The notes under the pieces were generated by a model. That model saw nothing but the letters and a program-made list of their open reading frames with translations, made no database searches and was not told where the DNA came from. 64,000 bases of DNA from contig PDIP01000002.1 in NCBI GenBank assembly GCA_002811645.1, positions 156,491 to 220,490 on the forward strand, in the 5' to 3' direction. Shown here one piece after another: positions 9,301 through 22,300 of the stretch; the first letter of the stretch is position 1, and each line of letters begins with the position of its first letter. This DNA comes from Corallochytrium limacisporum (lineage: Eukaryota > Opisthokonta). The translations under genes were made by a program, and so were the position numbers.

Positions 9301-12300
9301 CTATGGTCCAAGCCTGTGCCAGCCAGGCAACTGCCGTTAATGTCCAACGGTTCCGTAGTATTATTCGTTACCGCAAGGCTGGCTTGTTGCAAGTCTTTGA
9401 CGTGTATGGGAGCGATTGTGTGTTCCTAGTCCACCACTGGCTCTCGGTATCTTCCGGGTTTCTCCGGCCCGCCGCCTCCCGATTTCTCTCACCTAATGTC
9501 CCCGTCCCGTGGCCTTATTGATTTTGGTCCCAAGAAGCTACGCAACACCGGGCGACACCACCAACAACGCAGTACGGTAGTAAGTCTTTGATCCAGAAGC
9601 CAGCCCGCACGTTAAGATCCCATCGCGGGCGGTGAAAAAGATAGGAATTTGTGTGTATAGTAATACGCGGTTCCTCGCGCTCTTAGAATTCTTTCTCGAC
9701 CCACAGGTATTTCCTTACCCACAGCATCGCTAGTAAATTTATGGATGATGGGAGCTTAATTTTATTGGAAGATAAACGACGATGGATCGCTTTTTCAACT
9801 ACTTTCTTGCAATTCTGAAACAGAAGTCGATGGATGAGAAATTTCTTGGTTTATTTAGTATGGTTCCATTCCTACCCGAGCTGGAAATGGGGAGGTTGTA
9901 GCCATTTCCGTGCGTGCTGGCCTTTTTGTCGCCGCTCGAACACACAATCGATGATACCGTTGGCGTTGCGGGGTGCAATAAATAGGCGGCAACTGAGGCG
10001 CATTCGCCCGCTACTTGTACAAATCGATTGTGTGCAACCTTGGAAGGGAGGCGCGATCCGTGTCCGGGACTGTGCTGTGGTTAGGTCATCCAGTGTAGGC
10101 GGAACAAAGTGCCCATGGGTCCAGTACATTGTACCCGTGATTGTTCATCAACTTGTCAAATATAGCTCCGGGATCCGAGTTTTCTGCATGAGGTCTATCG
10201 GGTGGGGGCCCTTGGAAAATGAAAAACCTGGACACCTCTATTATTATTCATTAAGTACTGAAAAGACTCGGCAGTAGAAACAATTAAGACATGGCGATGA
10301 TTTAGCGATGTTCTCCAGTTCTTCAGTACCCTCGATACTTTTGCTCATATCTTGTCTTGGCGTCATTCCGACCCCTGAAGCCACCATTGCGGGGATGAGA
10401 TTTTTTTTCCTCGCACGGCCAACTCCTCCCCTCCCCCCTTGCCAGACATATCACCTGTCCGTCTCGACGTCATTTACAGTACTGAAACAATGTCTAATTT
10501 ACGCACTGGGAAAACTGTAACACATGATAATTAAGACACAAGCCCTCGATTGAGAATCATTTTGGGCAGTGTTCCTCCCACTAATTCTGCTTCCGATGAA
10601 ATCTGGTTTTAACGCTTTCAGAACTTTTCTTTCCTTCGCTGGGTGTGGTAGAGTGGTAGTGTGAGTACACCGAGGCCAAACAACGGAAGGAAGGAAAAAA
10701 CGAAAGGAAAGAGAAAGGAAGTGGAAAGAAGAGCCGAGATATTGCTGATATTCTTTAAGAGTTCCTTGCGATTTTCGGGTTCTCAAGTACTTATTATTGT
10801 AGCGGTTTCGGATGTGATGGGATCTTGGTTCTTCAGCAACGAATACAAACAGCCTGCTAATGTTCGGTACACATACGATTGATAGATAGTTGCGTAGTAT
10901 TAAGAACGAAACATGTCCCATCAATGTCCGTGGGCGTATCAGCAGCCGACCTCGAAACTGCAGCAGCATAAAACTATTGGTATACTATTGTCAATGCCAG
11001 TATGAAAGTACCCGTATGCGATTTCCTGGGCCCCTGCTCCTCAATGCCCCCATTCCTCCGTACTTGCTGCTCAGTGCAGCTGCGTGCAAGTATGGGGGTG
11101 GCGTACTGTGTATGGAAAGGGAAGAAGATACCGAATACTAATCAATGGCAGGGGACTTTGGCTGGTGGGGCGGGATGCGTATCACTTGCTGCTGACCGAG
11201 ATAGGGGTCTCCGTCTCGAGTGGGCTATCAATGAGGGTGCACTGATGTGGTTCTCCATAAGAGTTTCTCGCACAACTCTTTGTCCTCCGGCATAATCGTG
11301 ATAGTGGGGTGCCCTGCTGTCTCGAGAGGGTTTCGGGTTCGTCGATGCTGCGGTGTCCGTGAAAGACTTTGGTCCAGTAGAAAGGCGCAGTATATGTGAT
11401 TGCTATCTCCGCCCAATGGTACTTCCAGGATCATCGAATTCTATGGTGAAAGTTGGCACCAAGGATTAATTTGTGATGAGAAAAAAGGGGGGGCATGGGA
11501 GAGGACGATCGACGATTTCACGTAGGCAAAGTCACATTGATGCGGTATTGGTAATGGACTTCCATAGTACAGAACGTACACACTACGTACGTTGTGCGGT
11601 ATGTGCGGCGCGGAACGGTCCAGGCCCGCTTGGATGGGAAACGCAGATAGAGTGGGAATGCATGTAGTGGAACACACCGCAACACACGCACGCCTATAGT
11701 GTGACAGACGCAACTATGACAGCAGACTGACCTCTCCCTCCTCTGAAATAGTGGTCACCCCTCTTCCTATTCACACACGTCCCCCACCTGTTTGCGAGGA
11801 CCCTTTCTCTTGATCTCGACTGGCAACTTTAGTACTCGGATTTTGATGAGCATGGCAATGAACATGGTGCTTAGCTGCTATCAGTGGGCATCTCTTCGGG
11901 CTTCATCATTCGTAGTCCAACAATGCATGCGGTGCATCATCATCAGACTCCATCAAATTCATTTTGCTACAGACGTATGCTCCACTTCGTCACTGATGAA
12001 TCGTATGTGCGTGTGGTATGTCATGTCAGGCAAGCAAACTAGTCGTTGGTGATGAACACCCACGCGGGCGACTTGCTTTTCAAAACACAGATCTCCTTGA
12101 CTGCTTGCTTGATGTGGCAGTCAGCGGATTGCATGCGTGTGTGTACACACTGTCCCATCCCAATAGAAAAAAAATCCGCACTCACACGGACATCCATTCG
12201 GAGCAGGAAGTATCAAGTTTTAGCAACACACGCCGCGCGCGTCCCGGTACGAGAGAGTCAAGAACCAGACGACCTCGTCCGTTGCTCATCAGCTCACCGA

Positions 12301-15041
12301 ATACTATCCCGCTTTGACGAAAGTTCTGGTATTGTACTCATGAAAGCATACGATAAGCTGCAGAGTATGTGATATGGACACTTGTCGGCGAAAGCATCCT
12401 GCTACGGGGTCTTGCAACCAACATCACAATGCATCCTTCCTCAACCCACTCCAATGACAACTCTCTGTTTGTGGTTCTCTACCCATTGTTTGAGATGATG
12501 ATAGATGATGGCAGAGGCGTGAGTAGGATGTGATTGTACAAGGGGCCCGCTCTCCTTTCTTCATTTCATCCCCTCGGAGCTGCCTGTCTCTGATACTGCC
12601 GTACCCGTCTGAATCTTTCCTTTTTGCCGTACGTAATGTACCATCCATCGGGGTTCAATTTTTTGCAACTCAATTAAAGAGCTCTCGGAAGGGGAGGAGT
12701 GTGGTTTGGGTACCTTAACATAAATGGCCCTTGCTGAAGGAGATTAGCGGAGAGGGGGTGTGCTGAGCCGGTGGGAGAGGCGACGCAGCCTTGATGCCCA
12801 TCAGCTTTCAGTAATAAACGTACGGTTATAGATAGCTAACTGTGATGCCATGATTTCCCACACAGCCAGTGCACGCGCCCAAGGTCATAGCAGCCAAACA
12901 CTGTTTGCGGGGGTCCACCTCTATTCAATTTGTTCATATCTAGTGCGTCCCTCTTTTTCTGCAGAGTACTAACTGACAACATTTCTGATATGGTCGATAC
13001 AGCAGGACCCACTTGAGTAAATGAGTTGTCAATGGGTGGCGCAGTTGGCCGTGTGCGAGCGAAAAAAAAATCGTTGATGATCTATTGGCGTCATACGGTC
13101 CGGACAGGTGCGGGCGTTTCAGTATTGACTACAGCGGTGCTTTTTAATTCTATTCTGAAGAACCCGACAGTTGTGCGGTGGCAGCTATTGACGAGGGAGT
13201 GATTAGCGAACGAATTAACGGAGAAAAAATTGCAAAATTTCGGATTTCGACCCCGTCGCGGGCAAGGGGGGGGGGTGTTAAAATTTAAGTGCTTTGGAAA
13301 GCCAGGACCGAGATTTAGAGCGTGTCGAGGAGGTAGTGGGACGAGAAAATTTTGCCAGACTGTTCTTTGCCTTCCATAGTGAATGAACTGGCATGAGTAG
13401 GAGATCGAATCAGAAATCAGGCCCCCACTTCCCAACAGCTTTTTTTGCGTGAAGCTTCCAGTACTGAGCACATCACACCGCCAGCAGGAGGTGGGGTGCA
13501 GTAGGCGACGGACTGGGGGAGAGCGGTCAAAGGAGCAACAGCATGCCTCCCTAAGGCATGATGAAAATTCTCGCACTTGAGAGTAAGTATAGTTCTCCAA
13601 AAGAGCCTACTTTCTACAAATGTGTATATATCCACCCCCTGCATGTCGCCGCACACACCATAATCGAAGGATATGTAGGCGATGTGAGTACTATGGTCAT
13701 GTCCGGTGCTGTTTGATTTTGGGTGAGGTGTGACAGAAAGACTGTACAACTGCGATGCAGGTCTGACGGGACAGAAAATGTTCGATGAATCTTACTGGTA
13801 CAATACTGGCTACACTGAGTCTGCTGGGCTGCTGTCAGATACGTTTGGAGAATAAAGGAGTCAGTATGGTGGGTTTGCGATTTACTTGCTGTAACCGGAC
13901 TACTTCATCGGAATGAACGGTAGTTGGGTAGTGGGCTAACAAGTGGTGTGGTGCTGACAATTCTCATCATTCGTTGTCCTGAAAATGGGCACCGTGGCAA
14001 AGGGACTTCATGTGTTAGTACACACGCGCATATTGAACCACCCGATACACACAAACAAACACAATCAATAAGGCAGAACACCGATGGAGCCCCTTCACAC
14101 CCCGTCACCATCATAATCCGTGCACACATGTCTCTCAATTGGATCGCCGTATATCAGTATAGTGTGTGTGCTGCTACACCTCAACTCCGTTGATGTACTA
14201 CTATGCAGAACCATCGGTTCCGGACACTGTGTACACTGTCAGTAGCAATACACGCACAACCGGACCATCGGTACCCAGTGTAAACAGTATTACAGGTGAA
14301 GAAAGGGATAGTTGGTTGGTTGAACCGCCGTTTCGAGTTGAAAACCGATTTCCACTTGCCCCTTTGGGTGGATGCGGCGATGAACCCTGTGTGGAGGATA
14401 TCTGGGACAATACGTCAATAACAACGCACACCGCTTCTTGATACTATTCAGCAGCTTTTTGGTCAAGTGGGTTTTCTTGACAGTCTAGTTCCCCCCCTCC
14501 CTCCCCTCGTCCCTGCTTGGCTGCGTCTCTCATTCACTTTTTCCTTTAGGTCTTTTTCCTCCCACCTCACCCAATTGATAATATCAAGGAAACATAAATA
14601 TCAATACTATTTGCTGGGAAACAGAGTACACACCCGAATCCAAAGACTCTTCTGTCTTCTGACGGGTTCTGCAGTTCGAGGAGGAATAGTCGGACACAGA
14701 ACGGGGGGAAAGGCAGAAAAAGGGGGGAAAGACAGCCACCATGGGGGAGGCCTTCTCCTCAGATTTCACTATAGAATTTGTTCCTATGATGAAAAGCCTA
14801 AGAAAGGGAGTTAGGGGGGCTAACCCTCAAGCGACGCGCAGAAGTGTAGAAAGGGGGGGGGAGGAGGGAGGGGTGGGGTGGGGGAGCACAGAGGGACGCG
14901 GAGCGAATGACTTGAGTCGGCTATTGGTAAATGTTTAGAATCGAGATGTAATGTATTCTTTAAATGCCATGTAGATGCTATGTTACGATGATGTTCATGG
15001 ATGTGTGATGTCGTTGTCGTTTTGTATGTACAGCCGGGTCT
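6382..15041. other. 8.7-kb stretch without a supported gene
   Basis: Only short overlapping frames occur on both strands, with low-complexity or unbalanced composition and no recognised domain. Visible content: a G13 run (6818-6830) in a GC-rich block about 0.4 kb after the MAGUK stop, a G8 run (8086-8093), a GT run (about 9138-9152), T-runs near 7980 and 9180, an AG-rich block (about 10680-10730), a G10 run (13266-13275) and a G9 run (14853-14861). No tRNA, snRNA or transposase signature was seen. Confidence 0.6.
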
Positions 15042-16058
15042 CTAATTGCCGGGCACAGTCTGATCTTCGTCCATGCGAGAAGACTTGGTCTGGCCGCGAG
15101 TAGAAGCCGGATAAGAGTCGTTGTTGATGGGCATACGCTTGTTGAAACCACTGGGAGTCTCTTCAATATCACGGAGCCACTCACTCTGCATGACCTCGCG
15201 AGCAGTAGGGCGTTTCATGGGGTCCTTGGACAGCAGACGAGAGATCAGACGCTGCACAGAGGGAGACACCCAGCGAGACTGGGGGAACTCAACCTGGTCG
15301 CGGATGATCGCATCGTATAGACGATCCTCAGAGGCAGCGGTGAACGGGTACACTCCGTAGAGCAGAGTGTACAGAATGACTCCGAAAGACCACATGTCAG
15401 CGGCGAAGGGGCAGAACCAGAGCATGTTCATGGCTCCTGCACTGCAGGGAACCAGAACCTCTGGACTGACATATGCTGGTGAGCAGCGCTTGGAGCCAAT
15501 CCAGACGTTCTTGTTGGTTCCGTGGTCCGTTGCCCACGTGAGCTGACCAAACTTCACATGATCCTTCTCGTTGAGAACAAGAATGTTCAGGGTCAGGTCA
15601 TTGATGGCTACACCATTGCTGTGGAAGCGCTCAACAGACTTCAGGATCTGCCATGCAATGCGGCGGACTTCTGTTTCGGAGCTGGTGCGGTTCATAAGAA
15701 TGTAACGAGCCAGGTCACACTTGATAGGCTCCTGAATGAGGAAGAAATCTCCATCGTCCTCCATGACTTCGTGTGTAGTAGGGAAATCATCCTTGAATTT
15801 GCGATCTGACATAAGAGGGCCCTCTACTGACGAGAACCGATTCCACATTTCTTTAGGCACTTGCCGGCAAGCGTACATATTTCCGAAGTTATCGACGGCT
15901 GTGTATGTGTCGCGGCAGCACTGCTTGCTGTCCACGTAGTATTTTCCCTTGAGGGAGGTAAAGACCTCGCACTCAGAACTTGTCTGTTCTTGTAAGTTCA
16001 TTGCTTCTGTAGTCCGTACAGTGCTTCTGTATTGAGTACCTTGGTTATCTCTTTCCAT
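15042..16058 (-). CDS. Tribbles/STK40-family pseudokinase with DQxVP C-terminal tail
   Basis: The 338-residue protein is a protein-kinase fold with degraded catalytic motifs. There is no glycine-rich loop. The beta-3 lysine position reads ACRQVP (Arg65), the catalytic loop reads INDLTLNI (only Asp154 kept) and the DFG position reads QLT (172-174), so it should be inactive or very weak. The activation-segment end CSPAYVSPEVL (192-202) and AADMWSFGVILYTLLYGVYPF-like helix F region (219-239) closely resemble Tribbles and STK40, not ordinary kinases. The tail ends DEDQTVPGN; DQ-x-VP is the motif by which Tribbles proteins recruit the ubiquitin ligase COP1. Inferred role: an adaptor bringing substrates to a ligase. 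An insertion (about 203-217) lies between the APE-like motif and helix F. It is an isolated single-exon gene with a C-rich block 0.2-0.3 kb upstream. Tribbles versus STK40 is not settled; the VSPSVQRLI and LYG features lean to STK40. Confidence 0.8.
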   Translation of the reverse strand: MERDNQGTQYRSTVRTTEAMNLQEQTSSECEVFTSLKGKYYVDSKQCCRDTYTAVDNFGNMYACRQVPKEMWNRFSSVEGPLMSDRKFKDDFPTTHEVMEDDGDFFLIQEPIKCDLARYILMNRTSSETEVRRIAWQILKSVERFHSNGVAINDLTLNILVLNEKDHVKFGQLTWATDHGTNKNVWIGSKRCSPAYVSPEVLVPCSAGAMNMLWFCPFAADMWSFGVILYTLLYGVYPFTAASEDRLYDAIIRDQVEFPQSRWVSPSVQRLISRLLSKDPMKRPTAREVMQSEWLRDIEETPSGFNKRMPINNDSYPASTRGQTKSSRMDEDQTVPGN

Positions 16059-16360
16059 GATTGGATTCCATTGATGCTTGAATACCTTGACAACATTCTT
16101 CTCTTGTTTACTTCAAAAGGTGTGACTCGATATAAACACCGTTCGTCGAACACGCATCTTCCGCTCTATACTTCTTTTTTTCACTTCAGAGCTGGACCGC
16201 ACGCGATGGTACAGCCATACCGCTGCCTGGGCGGATAGGAAGTAGAGAATATGAGCCCTTTCCCCCCTCCCCCCCCTCTCCCCGCAGGCCTTGTTCCCTC
16301 CATCGCTTTCCCCCCCCCTCCCTCCGCCTGCCTTCCCTTCCCACTCTTGCCTCCCCTCGT
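16059..16360 (-). promoter_or_regulatory. C-rich upstream region of the pseudokinase gene
   Basis: Relative to the minus-strand gene this is the 5' flank. Positions about 16256-16350 are a nearly pure pyrimidine block with several C-runs, including C9 at 16310-16318, which makes the coding-strand side G-rich and able in principle to form G-quadruplexes. This matches the G/C tract seen upstream of other genes in the window. Confidence 0.4.
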
Positions 16361-19300
16361 TCCACCCTTCGCTAGAGCATATGGCACTGACCCATATCGC
16401 AAGAAATTGGGCGCATTGTGTCGCGTTTAGGTAGGCCTGCACCGCCAGGAAGGCGCTCCCGCCCTAATCTCCTTCTACTGAAAATTTTCCGTCTAGTGAA
16501 GTAAAAAAAAATCAATGAAAATTTTTGTGTGATCCTGCTACTGCAGGGTTACTGGTGTCTTACAATTGCCACCCCCGAGTGTTGTAATATAACTACACTG
16601 TGTCTGCACTATGGCTCCAGCGGTAGGTGGGACAGTACTTAAGAAAACTTGACCCAAATCGACGCGCATTAGACGCAGACCCGACGGCTCAGGGAAAAGA
16701 GCGCTGTCAGTCCAAATTGTACTGTATCACTGGTACCTCCCTCCAGCACGGATTTTTTTTCATTCGATCGCGACTTGAACTTTCGTTGTTCTGATTTCTT
16801 CCATATTAAAAAGTTTCTCTGTTTCCCCAGTACTACAGCCGCACCCGTCTTGACGAGGAGAGCGAACGATGGAACGACCCTGTAAGCTCTCGCTGCGGTT
16901 GGGCCTTTCCCCCACACCCACCCTCCCCCTTCCTACAGTTTGCACACCCTTTCGGCGGCATTCCCCAATACACACACACACATACACACGACAAACTACG
17001 CACACTGTAGCCATCGCACTATACGTGGCAGGTGGCCATGGCCGTCCCTATATAGAGTATTAGGCCCCTATGAGCATGGGTATTCAATAGTAAATAGTGA
17101 AGTGAGCAGGCCATTGTACCCAACACAATACTCACATGGACAGCGGTCAGTGAGCACTGTAACGCTGCCCTTTCCCCCTCTTGCTTAGTAGCGCTACAAA
17201 GACAGGGTACTCATCCTTGCCAATGTTGGGTTCCTAGACTTTTTTTTTTATGTGCGTCAAAAGCATCAGTATTCCTCCACCCGTCCGTCGGTGGGATGTT
17301 GTTCCTTATAGAGAACAGCTGGTGATTCCTGCTGCCCTCTCCTCTGTTTCCCTTTCCCCCTTTCTTCCTTTCTTGTCGGGCAGGGGACAAAGTCGCTGGG
17401 CACACACGGAAAAGCTTTAGTACCGCCGGGCACAAGCACAAGAAGGAGCCGAGGGAAATGAGGGAGGAAAGCGTGGCCGCTCTTTCCATTCCTCCTTCCG
17501 TTCCCGCCAACGAACCCTGCAACGGCTGGAACCACCAGGCCTGGGCGTAGTGCTTGCATTGATTACCATTTACAACCAAGTCGCATGAAGACGGCCGAAG
17601 CGTTATTGTCAATATCTGTCGGCCTGGTGCTGGTTGTGGGCGCCACTCCCGTACATGAACTTCTTCTCAAGACATAAATGGACATGCTAACATGGGCCCT
17701 GATCCTCATTACAGAGTACGACCTGGTGCTTGGTTTCGTTTTTCCAAGATGTCGATAGAGGATCATAGGAGGAGCAATTAGCACAACTGCGTACCACATT
17801 ACCTTCATTTGTGTGCGCGAGAAGAGGGGGGGGGTAGCTTCACCGCTCTCAGTCCGAACCCACTACTTGTCCACGCTGGCGTGTTGCATTCAGTCATGTC
17901 ACTTACTTCGACCACAGTCGGCACTAATATAACAGTGATATGAAGGAGTATGCCAATTGATTCGAGACCATGAGTGCCGAAGCATGGAACAATTTGTAGA
18001 CGGTATGGAAGAGAAAGCACTCGTGCACAATAGAAACATATAGAGCGATAGACTTATCTGCCTCTTTGCAGGATGGTTTCGGCCTGTCTTGCAGCTCGTT
18101 GATCGCGGCTGCCGGTAATGAACGTATCAGTTCATCTGCGGCAAACGCAGGAGGCCATGCATGTTCTCGTTTTCGCCGGCTGTCGACCAAAAAAGCGTAG
18201 TAGAAGCCGGTGGGGGGGCTTGCTCCTTGCAAATTAAGGGTCACTTCAACATTTAGGGCACGAGAGAAAAGATTTATATATTAAATACATTGAATATTGT
18301 TTTGCACCATACGCTGCTATTGGACCATGACCCCGCCCAATGCAGGCACAGCCAATCTACAGAAAACTCTTACCTACTCGTCCTTCAGAGAAGGCTTAAC
18401 TTCGTTGCCTCTCGACGGTAGTTTCAGTACTGATAACGAATCCACGGATTACCTAGCCTCGCCCCTGTCCGTACGTCCCCTAGAGCTCTGATGGAACAGT
18501 TCGTCGTGTTTCTTGGATGCAGCGTAGGAGCGACCGAACCGCAAAGATCGACGGATTGTGTTTCTTTGCGATTAAAACTATAATTTTTTTACTTGCGCCC
18601 ACAAAGTCGCTTCGAGACTCAAAACAGGTTCCCATGCGGCCATAGTGAGTGCATGGGCGGGTAGCAATGTTACTACTCAACTCTCCTAGCTGGGGGAGAT
18701 GGACAAGGGAGGGTAGTGGGCGTAACCTGCCGCGCCCTGCATTTGGTCTGTTGCCATCTCAGTGAGATTCTCCATAGTCCAGGCCAGGGTTCCCTCCCGC
18801 CACACTCGTGCACTTTTCGGCACTGGCACGCCCTGGTGCTGTGCGCTCTAGCCGGTCGACAGTTCTGCACCATGAAGACCGTCCGGTCACTCTGGTACAA
18901 CGCAGGCTTTGACAACATCGTGCACAGCACCGGCACGAACATAATATAAACAACACAATAGCAACACAAACATACGCAACCAATGCACATTTACCCAACA
19001 ACCGAACAAGAGGGGGAATGGGAAGACAGGAGCGGGGAGAGGCCGCGCAAAGTCATCTTGGAACATGATCCTCTTGTCATCAAACATCATCTAGTATGCC
19101 GCAGTAAAGGGCAAGGCTTTCAAGGGCGTCATCCAACGCCCAGCATGCACCGTGGTACCATCAACAGTGGTAATCTTCGGAGATCATGTAGAAATCAAAC
19201 CGGTGTGTGGTATTCAACAACCTGCTTCGTGAGCGACCAGAGCGCTCTCGGCGACAGCCTCTCCTCACGACCGTAGACAAAAAATTGGCTTTTACGCTGC

Positions 19301-22300
19301 CGATCTTGGATGGTCTGACATTTGCTCTTAGTACTGATTCAATCGTTCTCTTTCAATTTTGTCCTTGTCTTTCTTTAGTGCTTAAACTCCGTTCAGCAGA
19401 CCTTGGTCGGTTACCCCGGTCATCAAGGCGTGGTGGTTAGACTACGACCTCCGTGACCGAGCTTTCATGCGTTTCGGGTTATGGTCGGGCGTTTGCTGCT
19501 ACTCAAGGGGTTCATATTGCTTCTGCGTCGCACAAGACGCCGATGAATTGCCCTCGCAACCCAACAGGAGAACTGCCCGACAGTCATTCCACTTCCAGAT
19601 TCAGAAAGGAAAAAGGACTTGAGAATTTTCTTCACACCCGTGAATGAAGCTGAGGTAAGGCGGTGTGATTCGACTTTATCTCTTGCGGAGTGTGAGAGTG
19701 CGACATAGCAAACAGGAGCTCCCCTTTTGTCATTGTGACTGAAGCGGACGGACAGGAACGGCAGGTAGTCGACTGACCCCTATGTCAAAGCAAAAGAAGC
19801 AGTTTCAGCTCAACCCAATCCTTTTACCCGCCCTTCTAAAGTAGGACCGCGTGCAGGTGCGAGACACTGACAGACAGACACACTCTAGCTGTTTCAGGAA
19901 TAGCTTGGTTGCTCCACCCAAACGTCCGCTCATATTCCACTCTGCTTGCTTCTCTCTCTGCTCACGGCGTGTCTTCTGTCTGAGTTTGCGTGCGCTGTGG
20001 ATGAAGAGAGGCATGGCAAGTAAGAGATTTGTCGATTTAGACTTTTTGTCAAACAGTACCTTGAACAAGGTTCCATGAAATACCTGATCTTCAGTCACTC
20101 AGTATAAATGTTGGCACATACAAAGGGTGACGAGAAGGTCAAAATCGCCACAGAATCTTCGGTGTTTACCGAAACTGTCCATGTGGGCAAGGGGAGTTGT
20201 GAGGGTGGGCAGGGGTTGTGCTTCCATTTTTGAGGGGCTCATGGACCAGTTCTTGCTGTCGGATCTGCATTCGCCCCTGGCGGGTTGTATTCGAGTCGGT
20301 CGGGATTTTTGATCTGTGTTAGTAATTACGGAGCAGACCCGGCGAGAGAGACAGGGGCATAGTGAATCCCCCCTCACCTCCCGGCAGGGGCATCATCCTT
20401 AATTAAGGCCAGGTACGAGAACTTTAGGTCGTAAGAGTGCGTGTCTCTGGGTCCAAATCCCGTGAATGAACGCACCTCCGTCAGTGAAATTTCAGACAGC
20501 GCGAGCTCTGTTGTGGGTCTTTGCGGAGAACCCATCGACGGAAACGAAACACAGGGCAGGAACTATAGCGACTTCTAGAAGACCAGCGCGCGGGTGTCGG
20601 GAACGAGAACTTGCTCACAATGACACGCAGGGCGAATGGAAAGTCGAAAGAGCAGGACACCTATTCCAAAGCTTCTGCTATTCTACTGCTTTACTATGAT
20701 GGTGATGACGCGCGTGCTTCCGGGAGGCAGTCACCCCGATTAAATGATCGAGAGAAGATGTCTTGCTATGTTTTAAGTGTTGTTTGCTCGTCGTATCCCC
20801 TACCGAGTGCATAGTACACTGACCACCGGTTTGTTCCGCCCAAGCCCCTTTTGTAACCAGCGAAGATCGCATTCTACTATCGCTCTCTGCTCACTTGCAC
20901 GCAGCGTACTCATACAAATACATACACTGAGTGTGTCCCCACCCACCTTCTATGGCTGACCCACTCCGAATAAACTGCTTGCTTGTCCATGTCTGTCCCT
21001 CCCCGGGTGAGCTGGACAACACGAAACACTCGGGTTAGTCGATCCGTGAAATCTCTTCTCTCAGGCCGGGGATTTTAAATATTTCAGTAGTTAATGAACG
21101 TGATGCGCTGCCACCCACACTCGATTTCGTACTCGCCCATCATCAGTCGCCCTCCTGCAATGGATATTTTCAGAACTCTTAAGTAGTGGCCATTCTCTGC
21201 ATATTGCATGACCGCGGTCGTATCGGAATATATATTGAAGTCGGCGAATTTTATAGTAAATGTATAGGTTCGGGGAAATTAGGAAAATTGCTTTTCTTGC
21301 CCTCTTACCGTTTGGTTGTCTACGTTCCATTTTCTTCGTTGCTGCTGCCTCTTTTTGTCTCGGTCTTCCTTTTGTCGCTTACTTTGTTCGGCTTTCTCCC
21401 TGATGCTATCTCTTGACCACGGTAATGGGTTCACAGACCCATACTCCGTTGTTAAGAAATTTCCAAGCAATTTCATACACTGATTGATAAAGAGACACGC
21501 TCCCGTGGCTCCCGTCCAGCCGAGGAAAAGATGGCTCCATCTTTTTTGGACTCTTGCTTCCTTTCGTCGTGGTCTACAAAAGTATTTCCTCTGATTTCTT
21601 TCTTCCCTTCTTCTCCTCCTGCAACCTCTGGCATTTGTTTCCCGGCTTACTACTACGTTTTGCACGCCCCTCTGAGTTTTTTGCAACTATCGCACAACCT
21701 GAAGAAAAAAGGAATGAAGAGTAGTAAAAACGAAATCTCGGATCACACCTCGTTGTTCTGGAAAGGCTTCTCCAAAACCCACACATCGACCACCTCGTCT
21801 TCTACTCTCCCTTCTTTCGTCCAAGGTGAATTTCATTGTAGTAAAGCGTCGTTCGATTCTCGAACCGGGGCTGCTCGTGTTTGTATTTAGGACCTGCCAA
21901 CCGCGTCATTCTGACATTGGCAAACCACATACATAAGGTAGTCACCCCACAATTCTGCCGCACGTTCTCCTTCGCAGCATAACTCTGCATTGTTTTGCGA
22001 GGTGTGTTGTGGTCGAGGCTCGTCGATCCCTTCCGTGCCCTGGTGAATCACTATGATTCTTCCCCTATTTGTTGTGTCAACCAGCATCGCAATCCATCGA
22101 TGCTTCAAGCGCTTGTATCCTTCCATCTCACCTTGTAGATCTTCGGTGCGTGTGTCTGTGTGTGCACGGATTCCACAGTATGAGAAGGTTGGGAATTCCG
22201 GAGCAGGGCAGTAGATGTGCTACTTTACCGTCGGCTGTTTTCAGCGAGCTACTCCTTCCACGACAAGTGGTATTTTGTTGTTCAACAAAACGAGGGAAGA

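Noticed and set aside
9834-10277. 147-codon plus-strand frame
   Set aside because: Composition rich in Arg, Cys and Trp without pattern, no recognised domain, and an overlapping minus-strand frame.
20395-20470. tRNA-like T-arm word GGGTCCAAATCCC
   Set aside because: No A-box, D-arm or acceptor pairing could be found at the right distance.
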